DNA from: SXRF01 sp964624555
GTDB taxonomy: Bacteria; Pseudomonadota; Alphaproteobacteria; Rickettsiales; SXRF01
DNA: 16,783 nt
Reading direction: 5' to 3'
NCBI GenBank assembly: GCA_964624555.1
Contig: CAZUXB010000045.1
Span: 1-16,783, forward strand
The notes under the pieces were generated by a model. It saw nothing but the letters and a program-made list of their open reading frames with translations. It ran no database searches and was not told where the DNA came from. Within the stretch, counting starts at the first letter, position 1, and each line of letters begins with the position of its first letter. The translations under genes were made by a program, and so were the position numbers. Of this stretch, positions 5,500 to 15,128 are shown piece by piece.

Positions 5500-8115
5500 C
5501 TAATATGATGGAAAACCAGTGTACCAAAATGGCGGCATAAAGGAATTGTTTATCTTATATTCCGAAGACATGTTATCGTCGGTAATCAGCCATAGATCTT
5601 TCCTTTGCAATAATTCATCATGCATATCCTCGATTTTCTGATTAACTAAATTTTCCCTTACACTGCTGTAATTAGGATCATTGTCTGAAAATATTGTTTT
5701 ACCATTATCATTTTCAAATCCCAATAAATTACGCCTTTTTATATCAGCTGGTACATCAAGCGGTTCATCACCAGCAATCACCATACTATCTATTTTCCCA
5801 ATATGCTTGAATAAGTGAGCCGCAGTGTAATAATTATCCATTGCCCCCGTACTGTTATAAAATAGTACGCCACCTTTATTCAGGTGCTTCTTGCACAGCT
5901 CCAGAAATTCATATGACAGCAGGTTTGTTGAATTACTACGCCAGTAATATATTGTATTCATTATAATAATATCAAACTTTTCATCAGGGTTGTTATTAAG
6001 CCACCTACGACCATCGTCAATGTGATTAGTCCACTTTGCACTGTGCAATACGGGAGAAACTTCTGGATAATTCTTGATTACCTCCAGATAGCCCGGGTTT
6101 ATTTCGATGCTAACCAGCTCCTGCAAAGGCTTATAAAAAGTTATGGCCCGCGCCCATGCCCCACCGCTCAAACCTAACTCCAAGATTCTTTTCGGGTTGG
6201 GATGCAGAGTTACCGACTGATAGGCGCGAGTAATCTTATTACTGTTTACAACAGGGTCAATATTAAACCTGCCATCGTAAGCTCCGTTGCCGAAAATAAA
6301 ATCGCCGCCTTTTGATTTGAATGTGGTGATGATACCATGCCGATTTTCGTTAACATGAACCAACAAACTTGTTTTTTTCGTCTTAGATTGTAAATTGAAA
6401 ATAATATTTTGATAAATTACTGGCTGTATGAATAATACTAACAGGGCAACAGCAAAACCAGTACAAGCGATGACCTTATACTGCCTTCTTGTCAATAATA
6501 TCAGTGAAAAGATTATTATTACACACACCAGCGCCACATTCCATTCTAAATCAAGCCTATCAAAAAGAACAAATCCGGTAATAAATGAGCCAAGAGTAGC
6601 TCCTATAATATTCGAAAAATATACCCATGAAACAGCTACGGCAGAATGTTTCCCATGAGCGCTACCGCAAATTTGACAAAGCATTGGAAATACTCCACCG
6701 GAAAAGAAGGCTATCATCCCAACCGCCACATAACCAAGTAAAGTTCCGAAATACTTATGGATATATTCAGATGAGACGCCAACCAGAGGAACCGAAAAAT
6801 AGGCAATTACAACCATGATCAGCAACCCACGCACCATAAACTCACGCGGATCCTTACACGACTCGCTCCAATCTTTGGCTTTAAGCGAACCGTAAGCTAT
6901 TCCTGCAAGAAAAACCGCCAGCAACGTCCCAAACACCTGTGGTAACCCCTCGGTCATGAACCCGATTATCCGAAACCAAATAATCTCTAAACTCAGAGAA
7001 GCATATCCAACCATGCACGACAGGAACAACGCCAGTGGCAACGATATACTGCTATCAGGCAATATATTTCCGGCATTATATTCTTTTTTACTTACATCAT
7101 AATACACACTGTCAACTGTGTTATTTTTGCAGCAAATCCACACCAGATAGGCCGTTACCACATTGCACATAGCGGCTACGAACAGAGTAGATTGCCTGCC
7201 CATGACCGTAAATAACAGCATTACAGTGATAAAAGATGCCAGAGATGAGCCTAGCGTATTATAGGCGTAAAGCTTGCCAACAATTACCCCAAGATTATTA
7301 GTTTGCCGTTGTAAATAGGCCACTAGAAATGGCAATGTACTGCCCATCAGCATGGTCGGAAAGGCCAGCAGGGAAAAAGTAGCCAAAACAAGCGTTGGCA
7401 GGGAATCATGCGGAACCATTTCTCCTACCTTATAGATTAACGGGATACTGAAAATACCAAAAATCCCTATTGCAATTTCTATAGCCACAAAACATTCAAG
7501 CAAACGGTTAGGGAAGTATTTTTGTACCTGTCCACCGATAAGTGAACCAAGGCCAAGCCCAAACATGAATACCGAAACGATCACCGTAACAGATTCTATG
7601 TTGGTGCCAAATGTGGAAAATAACACCCTCTGCCAGACCACCTGGTATATAAGGGCAGCAAAACCGGATATAAAAAACAAAAATGGAACCGCGTCCAGCG
7701 ACTTAAGCCACTTATCCTTTTGCGATTTTTCTGCGCTGATAATCAGCAGAACAACCTGCGCCAAGATAAAGAGAACCAGCAAAAATATTGCAAAAGAAAG
7801 TTTTGCTTCTATCCCAACCAGCATCAACCCGCAACCAAGGAAAATAAAATACGTAAGTATATGATATTTATGGAACACTATTTGTGTATTGTCGGACAGA
7901 CTCAAACGTTTTATCACTTTATGTGTAGTATTATGCAACTCATGCATTACGGCAGCCCCCAAAATACCAAATACTATATACATGGCTGCCTGTATATTCG
8001 TATTCCCTAACGCTGCCTGACCAGAAAATTGTGCATATATGGAAGTTGTGGCCATTACCCCACAAAAAACACCTATCAGCACCAGAGTTATTCTACACCA
8101 TATATTACTTTGCAA
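5500..8115 (-). CDS. Polytopic membrane protein with C-terminal spermidine-synthase-like domain
   Basis: The start is TTG at 8115, giving 871 aa: GGAGG at 8125-8121 lies 5 bases upstream of it, whereas an in-frame GTG at 8127 overlaps that Shine-Dalgarno and has none of its own. The first roughly 590 residues hold about 15 hydrophobic segments, including FFISGFAALIYQVVWQR, which is characteristic of the fused MFS/spermidine-synthase-like membrane family. The C-terminal soluble domain has a SAM-type glycine motif (ILELGLSGG, about 643-651), an acidic strand end (VSIEIN) and HIDDGRRWL, as in aminopropyltransferases. At the place of the catalytic Asp motif (D-[ST]-x-[DE]-P) it reads FDIIIMNTIYYWRS, with Asn720. 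So it is probably not an ordinary spermidine synthase; ligand and reaction are unknown. It is transcribed away from secA. It is AT-richer than its neighbours and could be acquired, though this is weak evidence. Confidence 0.85.
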   Translation of the reverse strand: MQSNIWCRITLVLIGVFCGVMATTSIYAQFSGQAALGNTNIQAAMYIVFGILGAAVMHELHNTTHKVIKRLSLSDNTQIVFHKYHILTYFIFLGCGLMLVGIEAKLSFAIFLLVLFILAQVVLLIISAEKSQKDKWLKSLDAVPFLFFISGFAALIYQVVWQRVLFSTFGTNIESVTVIVSVFMFGLGLGSLIGGQVQKYFPNRLLECFVAIEIAIGIFGIFSIPLIYKVGEMVPHDSLPTLVLATFSLLAFPTMLMGSTLPFLVAYLQRQTNNLGVIVGKLYAYNTLGSSLASFITVMLLFTVMGRQSTLFVAAMCNVVTAYLVWICCKNNTVDSVYYDVSKKEYNAGNILPDSSISLPLALFLSCMVGYASLSLEIIWFRIIGFMTEGLPQVFGTLLAVFLAGIAYGSLKAKDWSESCKDPREFMVRGLLIMVVIAYFSVPLVGVSSEYIHKYFGTLLGYVAVGMIAFFSGGVFPMLCQICGSAHGKHSAVAVSWVYFSNIIGATLGSFITGFVLFDRLDLEWNVALVCVIIIFSLILLTRRQYKVIACTGFAVALLVLFIQPVIYQNIIFNLQSKTKKTSLLVHVNENRHGIITTFKSKGGDFIFGNGAYDGRFNIDPVVNSNKITRAYQSVTLHPNPKRILELGLSGGAWARAITFYKPLQELVSIEINPGYLEVIKNYPEVSPVLHSAKWTNHIDDGRRWLNNNPDEKFDIIIMNTIYYWRSNSTNLLSYEFLELCKKHLNKGGVLFYNSTGAMDNYYTAAHLFKHIGKIDSMVIAGDEPLDVPADIKRRNLLGFENDNGKTIFSDNDPNYSSVRENLVNQKIEDMHDELLQRKDLWLITDDNMSSEYKINNSFMPPFWYTGFPSY

Positions 8116-8171
8116 AATATCCTCCACGAATTTTTATAAATAAAACTTAACAATTACCAAAGTGTAATGTT

Positions 8172-8200
8172 TTTATAAGATAATCCAATATAATCAACAA
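8172..8200 (-). promoter_or_regulatory. Possible promoter of the membrane-protein gene
   Basis: On the minus strand, TTGTTG (8200-8195; 3 of 6) is followed by a 17-base spacer and TATAAA (8177-8172; 5 of 6). A transcript would start near 8165, about 50 bases before the TTG start. The region is AT-rich, so such matches are easy to find. Confidence 0.3.
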
Positions 8201-8228
8201 TAAACCTGTCATGCTGCATTATACAACA

Positions 8229-8257
8229 TTGACTTCCTGAAAATAAACACCTATCTA
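8229..8257 (+). promoter_or_regulatory. Possible secA promoter giving a leaderless mRNA
   Basis: TTGACT (8229-8234; 5 of 6) is followed by a 17-base spacer and TATCTA (8252-8257; 3 of 6). The expected transcription start would fall at or next to the ATG at 8264, and no Shine-Dalgarno precedes that ATG. The -10 match is poor. Confidence 0.3.
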
Positions 8258-8263
8258 TCCCCA

Positions 8264-10936
<2,673 letters not shown>

Positions 10937-10955
10937 ACAGCAATATCCAATAGCA

Positions 10956-10988
10956 TTAATAGTTTGTTAATAGCAAATCTAATATAAT
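10956..10988 (+). promoter_or_regulatory. CtrA-like box and -10 element upstream of the pilin gene
   Basis: TTAATAGTTTGTTAA (10956-10970) fits the alphaproteobacterial CtrA consensus TTAA-N7-TTAA. A perfect TATAAT follows at 10983-10988. The box covers the place where a -35 would lie (10960-10965), which is the arrangement known for CtrA-activated promoters. Transcription would start near 10995, 24 bases before the first in-frame ATG. Confidence 0.5.
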
Positions 10989-11018
10989 TGGACAGCGATT
11001 TAACATGAGTTCAACACC

Positions 11019-11969
11019 ATGCTGACCATACAAACTTCCCCCCCCCACGCAACCATAGGCCACAATACCTGTCATACCGCACTTGTTGCGGTATCCGGTG
11101 GTAAAACCACTGCCATAAATTGTAGCTCCAGACCCAGCAACAAGCGTGGGGTGACGGTGGGGTTCACATTAATAGAATTAAGTATAGTGCTGGTAATTAT
11201 TGGATTAGTTATCGGTGGAGTTCTTGTCGGCCGTGATCTTATTCAGTCTTCCTATATTCGCGCCACTGTTTCCCAATATGAAAAATATAACTCTGCCGTA
11301 AATACCTTTCGTACAAAATATAATTGTTTGCCTGGTGATTGCGCTAATGCTACGGATTTTGGTTTTTCTGGCAATGGTGATGGTGATGGTTTTATTGGCC
11401 AGTGCCGTACCAAAACATCTTGTAAATACCCTGCAGATAGAACCGGCGAAAACATACGTTTATGGCTACATCTTAATTCAGCAAATTTGATATCTGATCC
11501 GCAATTTGAATATTACGCATCAGGCCCGGCAGCGAAAATTGTTGGCTACAATCCTTATGGGATTAATCTTGGATGGGGCATTATTACTCAGGTTAAATTT
11601 GATTCCACGCTTGGTAGCGGTGCGTTTAATGGACATGCTTTTACCTTGGGAGCAGGAAGACCGAATATTCAATATGAAAGGGGATATAAACCCAGTGATA
11701 TTGCGGCCATAGATAGTAAAATAGACGATGGATTACCAACCTCTGGAATTATGCGCCCTTTTTCTTATTTTTATCTTAATTACCTTGCTTTTCCGGCAGG
11801 AGATTACTGGTTTAGCATGTACGACACTATGTTTAGTACCAATGGGGCAGGTACTGGTGGTGGAGATTTTTGCGTGAGGAATGACGTAACTCCTAATGCG
11901 TACAATATAAACTCATCATTAGCATCCAATTATGGATATTGTGATGCCGTTATAAAAGCCAATTTTTGA
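11019..11969 (+). CDS. Type IV pilin-like protein with unusually long leader
   Basis: The class III signal is clear: G48|FTLIELSIVLVIIGLVIGGVLV, with Glu at mature position 5, as needed for prepilin peptidase and pilus assembly. The mature part is about 268 aa: an N-terminal helix that continues into RATVSQYEKYNSAVNTFRTKYNCLPGD, a family pattern of pilin-like proteins, then a globular domain with six Cys, including the pair in DFCVRND and YGYCDAV that could close a C-terminal disulfide loop. From the ATG at 11019 the leader is 48 residues; usual leaders are far shorter. Much of it is encoded by the palindromic element at 11071-11155, and it includes a C9 tract. In-frame GTG codons at 11151 or 11157 would leave 4 or fewer leader residues and no Shine-Dalgarno, so the start is unsettled. 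No assembly genes are nearby. It could be a minor pilin or a pseudopilin of a secretion system. Confidence 0.75.
   Translation: MLTIQTSPPHATIGHNTCHTALVAVSGGKTTAINCSSRPSNKRGVTVGFTLIELSIVLVIIGLVIGGVLVGRDLIQSSYIRATVSQYEKYNSAVNTFRTKYNCLPGDCANATDFGFSGNGDGDGFIGQCRTKTSCKYPADRTGENIRLWLHLNSANLISDPQFEYYASGPAAKIVGYNPYGINLGWGIITQVKFDSTLGSGAFNGHAFTLGAGRPNIQYERGYKPSDIAAIDSKIDDGLPTSGIMRPFSYFYLNYLAFPAGDYWFSMYDTMFSTNGAGTGGGDFCVRNDVTPNAYNINSSLASNYGYCDAVIKANF
11071..11155. repeat. Palindromic element, GTCA...TGAC ends (copy 2, 85 bp)
   Basis: Arms 11071-11098 and 11128-11155 are inverted repeats agreeing at 20 of 28 positions and sharing a CTTGTTGC core. The left arm is itself a hairpin (ATACCGCA/TGCGGTAT, loop CTTGT). 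Ends (GTCA...TGAC) and size match the element at 3008-3096. It lies within the open frame of the pilin leader and ends 9 bases before the conserved GFTLIEL codons begin. Confidence 0.65.
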
Positions 11970-11986
11970 TAATAAAGTGACCCTAT

Positions 11987-12008
11987 ACCCTGAAACAAGT
12001 GTGGGGAT
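11987..12008. repeat. Degenerate half-copy of the palindromic element between convergent genes
   Basis: Read on the minus strand it is ATCCCCACACTTGTTTCAGG followed by GT, keeping the CCC...CTTGTT...GGG layout of the arms at 11071 and 11128, with GGTCAC a few bases on. It sits in the 40-base gap between the pilin stop and the stop of the minus-strand gene at 12010, where it could serve as a weak shared terminator. Confidence 0.35.
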
Positions 12009-12009
12009 A

Positions 12010-12423
12010 TTAGAATTTAAATTTATACCTTACCATTGCGCCGTTGGTATGCACACTATATTCAGTGTGTGAATTTTCCGGTTGGTAGAAAAGACCTAAT
12101 TTCTTATTATTCATATCCGGGTTGAATTCATAACGCAGGGATATTTTTCCGCCAGCCACCTCGTTTTTATATAACATTAGCTGGCCATCCTTGGTATTGG
12201 CATCCACCTCATTTACTAATCTTGCTATGCCTGAGTCAGAGATACCGACAGATTTCATCATTCCTAAAAGTTTTTCAGCTTTTTTTTGCTTGTGCGACGC
12301 ATTCGTATCTTTGCTAAGATATTCCGGCCCAGGATTACCTGGAATTTCGACGGCCGCTGCCACGTTTATTATTGCCACTTGACCAAGTAGAAGCGCCGCC
12401 ACTACTGCCAATGTTTTATTCAT
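12010..12423 (-). CDS. Secreted protein of unknown function (137 aa)
   Basis: Residues 1-24 are a signal peptide (MNKTLAVVAALLLGQVAIINVAAA). The mature part is about 113 aa without Cys. A Lys-rich helical segment (KQKKAEKLLGMMKSVGISDSGIARLVNEVD) is followed by beta-like stretches (GGKISLRYEFN, KLGLFYQ, AMVRYKFKF). The protein ends in Phe after an alternating hydrophobic/charged strand, which resembles the C-terminal strand recognised by the outer-membrane assembly machinery; the protein is too short for an ordinary barrel on its own. I recognise no family. It converges on the pilin gene. Upstream, a CtrA-like box lies about 53 bases before the ATG. Confidence 0.7.
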   Translation of the reverse strand: MNKTLAVVAALLLGQVAIINVAAAVEIPGNPGPEYLSKDTNASHKQKKAEKLLGMMKSVGISDSGIARLVNEVDANTKDGQLMLYKNEVAGGKISLRYEFNPDMNNKKLGLFYQPENSHTEYSVHTNGAMVRYKFKF

Positions 12424-12453
12424 AAGCCCAGAATACCATGAAAAGTGCAGAAA

Positions 12454-12490
12454 ATCTATAAAATTTTACCATTTTTTAACTTAATCTTAA
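12454..12490 (-). promoter_or_regulatory. CtrA-like box and possible -10 upstream of the secreted-protein gene
   Basis: On the minus strand TTAAGATTAAGTTAA (12490-12476) fits TTAA-N7-TTAA. Fifteen bases further on is TATAGA (12460-12455; 4 of 6 to TATAAT), and TAAAAT (5 of 6) occurs closer in. The start codon at 12423 is about 30 bases downstream. The sequence is AT-rich, so chance must be considered. Confidence 0.35.
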
Positions 12491-12533
12491 TGTGCAATGC
12501 AGCAAAATAGTTGGTTATCCTGCTATAAAATTC

Positions 12534-12570
12534 TGCGTAAGTTATCACATGGAATTGTGATAACTACGCA
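12534..12570 (-). terminator. Long hairpin at the 3' end of the 93-aa gene
   Basis: TGCGTAAGTTATCACA (12534-12549) pairs with 12556-12570 through about 15 bp with one bulged base and a 6-base loop. It includes the TAG stop of the gene at 12564. On the minus strand the stem is followed by GAATTTT, a short T run only, so it may be a terminator or an mRNA 3'-end stabiliser. Confidence 0.5.
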
Positions 12571-12845
12571 TCATCAACGCATTTATCCTCGATGAGTTTT
12601 TTTCTGTGCAAATAGCAATTGACGGCTTTCTCCAATTGTGGCCAGCACAGACCGGTTTCTCCTTCAAATTGTTCGTTGGCAATTATGAACACCTCCATTG
12701 CTTCAATATTGGAAAGAGCAGGTAGGTTTTTTTGCTCACAGATGAAGTGAATATCATCTATATGCCATAAATTATCTACAAAATATCCATGCGCCCTGAG
12801 CAATTCTTTAGCTATTTCAACAGTTTTTATATCTTTTTTATTCAT
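12564..12845 (-). CDS. Small cytoplasmic protein of unknown function (93 aa)
   Basis: The start is well supported: AAGGAAAG (12862-12855) lies 9 bases upstream of the ATG. The protein has no signal peptide or membrane segment. It begins with a Lys-rich helix (NKKDIKTVEIAKELLRAHGYF), then DNLWHIDDIHFICEQKNL and a helical second half (EAMEVFIIANEQFEGETG, WPQLEKAVNCYLHRKKL). Four Cys are present but not in a zinc-finger spacing. I recognise no family; the composition fits a small helical protein. It lies between the secreted-protein gene and dnaK, on the opposite strand to dnaK, with its own CtrA-like box upstream. Confidence 0.65.
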   Translation of the reverse strand: MNKKDIKTVEIAKELLRAHGYFVDNLWHIDDIHFICEQKNLPALSNIEAMEVFIIANEQFEGETGLCWPQLEKAVNCYLHRKKLIEDKCVDDA

Positions 12846-12898
12846 AAATATTAACTTTCCTTAACAAAATTTGTGATTATGTTAATAATAGTTAATAG

Positions 12899-12914
12899 TT
12901 AAATTTTAGTTAAC
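12899..12914. promoter_or_regulatory. CtrA-like box in the 93-aa gene / dnaK intergenic region
   Basis: TTAAATTTTAGTTAAC is a full match to TTAA-N7-TTAAC. Further TTAA words lie at 12882, 12892 and 12920, but spaced by other than 7 bases. The box is 54 bases upstream of the minus-strand gene's ATG and about 115 bases upstream of the proposed dnaK promoter, so the minus-strand gene is the likelier target. Confidence 0.4.
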
Positions 12915-12964
12915 GAATCTTAATAAAATGCAATTTTTTGCATATTTTTTATTTTTTTTTTCCC

Positions 12965-13002
12965 TTTTCCAACTTTTTGGAAAAAACTGCTAAAAAATTA
13001 GC
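12965..13002. repeat. Two short hairpins upstream of the dnaK promoter
   Basis: TTTTCCAA/TTGGAAAA (12965-12972 with 12977-12984, 4-base loop) and GCTAA/TTAGC (12989-12993 with 12998-13002) lie in tandem just upstream of the proposed dnaK -35. No T run follows either in a terminator position. They could be operator-like, but neither resembles the CIRCE element. Confidence 0.3.
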
Positions 13003-13011
13003 CTGAGGGTG

Positions 13012-13039
13012 TTGTCATTGCATTTTTACTTCCTATATC
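13012..13039 (+). promoter_or_regulatory. Possible sigma70-type promoter of dnaK
   Basis: TTGTCA (13012-13017; 5 of 6) and TATATC (13034-13039; 4 of 6) are separated by 16 bases. The start would be near 13046, about 50 bases upstream of the ATG. I do not see a clear heat-shock sigma32 pattern (CTTGAA...CCCCAT) here. Confidence 0.4.
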
Positions 13040-13097
13040 ACATCCATCAGTCAAATATAAAACACACATAAAACCATATTCAATCAAGGAGAAAAAG

Positions 13098-15029
13098 ATG
13101 AGTAAAATTATAGGTATAGACTTAGGAACAACCAATAGCTGCGTTGCTATAATGGAAGGCAGCCAGATAAAGGTTATCCATTCTCAGGAAGGGCGTAACG
13201 TTGTTCCTTCGGTAGTGGCGCTTACCGAAAGCGGTGAAAGGCTGGTCGGCGATGGCGCAAAGCGTCAGGCAGTAACCAACCCGGAGAACACGCTGTTTGC
13301 CATAAAACGCCTTATCGGGCGTAATTTTGGCGACCCTATGGTAACTAAGGATATGGGGCTTGTACCTTATAAGATCGTGAAAGGCGACAATGGTGATGCC
13401 TGGGTAGAGGCACGTGGTGATAAATATTCACCGAGTCAGGTTTCTGCTTTCATCCTTACAAAAATGAAAGACGTTGCTGAAAGCTATCTCGGAGAAAAAG
13501 TAACGCAAGCAGTTATCACCGTCCCTGCTTATTTCAATGACGCACAACGTCAGGCTACTAATGACGCTGGCCGTATCGCCGGTCTTGAAGTGCTGCGCAT
13601 CATCAACGAACCGCATGCCGCCGCCCTCGCCTACGGCCTCGATAAAGAGAAAAAAGATGGTAAGACCGTAGCCGTATACGACTTAGGTGGCGGTACATTC
13701 GACGTATCCATTCTTGAAATTGACGATGGCGTATTCGAAGTAAAAGCCACCAACGGCGATACTTTCCTCGGCGGTGAAGACTTTGATAAACGCATAATCG
13801 ACTTCCTCGCCGACGAATTCAAACGCGATCAGGGTATCGACCTGCGTAATGACAAGCTCGCCCTGCAGCGCTTGAAAGAAGCCGCCGAAAAAGCCAAGAT
13901 CGAACTTTCAAACTCAATGCAGACCGATGTCAACCTGCCGTTCATCACCGCTGATGCAGCCGGTCCAAAGCACATGAACATCAAGCTCACCCGCGCTAAA
14001 CTCGAGGGTCTGGTTGATGACTTGATCCAGAACACCATTGCCCCGTGCAAAGCCGCGCTTAAAGATGCTGGCCTTGCCGCAAAGGATATTGACGAAGTGA
14101 TACTGGTAGGTGGTATGACCCGTATGCCGAAAGTAATTGAAGTAGTGAAAGAATTCTTCGGCCGCGAACCACATAAAGGTGTGAACCCGGACGAAGTGGT
14201 GGCCATGGGCGCTGCGATACAAGGAGCAGTGCTCAAAGGCGACGTGAAGGACGTTCTCCTTCTTGACGTAACACCACTCTCTCTTGGTATCGAAACCCTT
14301 GGTGGCGTATTCACCCGCCTTATTGACCGCAACACCACCATCCCGACCAAGAAATCGCAGGTATTTTCTACCGCTGACGATAACCAGAGCGCTGTAACTA
14401 TCCGTGTGTTCCAGGGTGAACGCGAAATGGCCGCTGACAACAAGCTGCTCGGCCAGTTTGACCTGGTTGGCATCCCTCCTGCGCCACGTGGCATGCCGCA
14501 GATCGAAGTAACTTTTGATATTGATGCCAACGGTATCGTGAATGTATCAGCAAAAGACAAAGCAACTGGCAAAGAACAGCAGATCCGTATTCAGGCTTCC
14601 GGCGGTCTGTCTGATTCCGACATTGACAAAATGGTCAAGGACGCGCAGGCCCATGCCGAAGAAGATAAAAAACGCCGCGAGACGGTTGACGCTAAGAACC
14701 ATGCCGATGCGATGGTTCATGCTTCTGAAAAGAGCCTAAAAGAGCACGGGGATAAAATCCCGGCTGCCGACAAAGGTGCTATCGAAAAAGACATAGCGTC
14801 TTTGAAAGAAGCTCTCGCCAGTGATGATGCGGAACGTATTAAAAAGCAGACCGAAGCCCTCACCCAGTCTTCCATGAAGATCGGTGAGATCATCTACAAG
14901 GCCGAGCAGGAAAAAGCGGCTGCGGCAGGCGCTGCTTCCGGTGGCGAAGCTGCTTCCGATAGTGGCGATGGTAAAGTTGTTGACGCGACTTACGAAGAGG
15001 TCAACGATGACAACAAAAAAGCCAGCTAA
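13098..15029 (+). CDS. dnaK: Chaperone DnaK (Hsp70)
   Basis: DnaK is the cytoplasmic ATP-driven Hsp70 that binds exposed hydrophobic stretches, working with DnaJ and GrpE. At 643 aa it has full length. The nucleotide-binding domain shows IGIDLGTTNSCVA at the N-terminus, VYDLGGGTFDVSIL near 195 and VILVGGMTRMPKV near 335. The linker DVLLLDVTPLSLG leads into the substrate-binding domain (GGVFTRLIDRNTTIP, VFQGEREMAADNK), and a charged helical lid follows. The C-terminus ends EEVNDDNKKAS, close to the usual EEV-acidic tail. The start has AGGAG at good spacing (CAAGGAGAAAAAG before ATG). dnaJ follows after 99 bases containing a hairpin, so dnaJ is probably expressed partly by read-through. No anomalies are seen in the reading frame. 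Confidence 0.98.
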   Translation: MSKIIGIDLGTTNSCVAIMEGSQIKVIHSQEGRNVVPSVVALTESGERLVGDGAKRQAVTNPENTLFAIKRLIGRNFGDPMVTKDMGLVPYKIVKGDNGDAWVEARGDKYSPSQVSAFILTKMKDVAESYLGEKVTQAVITVPAYFNDAQRQATNDAGRIAGLEVLRIINEPHAAALAYGLDKEKKDGKTVAVYDLGGGTFDVSILEIDDGVFEVKATNGDTFLGGEDFDKRIIDFLADEFKRDQGIDLRNDKLALQRLKEAAEKAKIELSNSMQTDVNLPFITADAAGPKHMNIKLTRAKLEGLVDDLIQNTIAPCKAALKDAGLAAKDIDEVILVGGMTRMPKVIEVVKEFFGREPHKGVNPDEVVAMGAAIQGAVLKGDVKDVLLLDVTPLSLGIETLGGVFTRLIDRNTTIPTKKSQVFSTADDNQSAVTIRVFQGEREMAADNKLLGQFDLVGIPPAPRGMPQIEVTFDIDANGIVNVSAKDKATGKEQQIRIQASGGLSDSDIDKMVKDAQAHAEEDKKRRETVDAKNHADAMVHASEKSLKEHGDKIPAADKGAIEKDIASLKEALASDDAERIKKQTEALTQSSMKIGEIIYKAEQEKAAAAGAASGGEAASDSGDGKVVDATYEEVNDDNKKAS

Positions 15030-15048
15030 GTAGATGGCGAATTACTGG

Positions 15049-15093
15049 AAGTGACCGGCGAATGGATAACATGAAACCGGTCACTTTGTTTTT
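15049..15093 (+). terminator. Terminator/attenuator-like hairpin between dnaK and dnaJ
   Basis: AAGTGACCGG (15049-15058) and CCGGTCACTT (15077-15086) form a perfect 10-bp stem with an 18-base loop, followed by TGTTTTT (15087-15093). This has the form of an intrinsic terminator, though with a long loop. It would lower dnaJ expression relative to dnaK, or protect the dnaK mRNA end. Confidence 0.65.
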
Positions 15094-15095
15094 AC

Positions 15096-15123
15096 TGACA
15101 ACCGACAACTGACCACCGACAAC
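15096..15123 (+). repeat. 7-base tandem array TGACAAC x4 just upstream of dnaJ
   Basis: Four units of the TGACAAC type (variants CGACAAC and TGACCAC) follow each other without gaps and end 5 bases before the dnaJ ATG. The array takes the position where a Shine-Dalgarno would be, and contains no AGGAG-like sequence. Confidence 0.8.
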
Positions 15124-15128
15124 TGAAC

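Noticed and set aside
8205..8232. A possible third copy of the palindromic element (CCTGTCATGCTGCA... up to ATTGAC)
   Set aside because: Only the first bases resemble the arm at 11069 and the inverted pairing is weak with bulges; it overlaps the proposed secA -35 instead.
11005..11025. Six-codon upstream frame (ATG to TGA) before the pilin start as a regulatory leader peptide
   Set aside because: No Shine-Dalgarno and no codon pattern suggesting attenuation; its stop merely overlaps the next ATG region.
12846..13097. CIRCE operator or sigma32 promoter upstream of dnaK
   Set aside because: No TTAGCACTC-N9-GAGTGCTAA and no CTTGAA/CCCCAT pair; the TTAGC found belongs to a short local palindrome.
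13829..14572. Long open frame on the minus strand within dnaK (and similar ones in secA, dnaJ and argJ)
   Set aside because: Antisense shadows of well-identified genes; no ribosome-binding site, and the translations show no family features.
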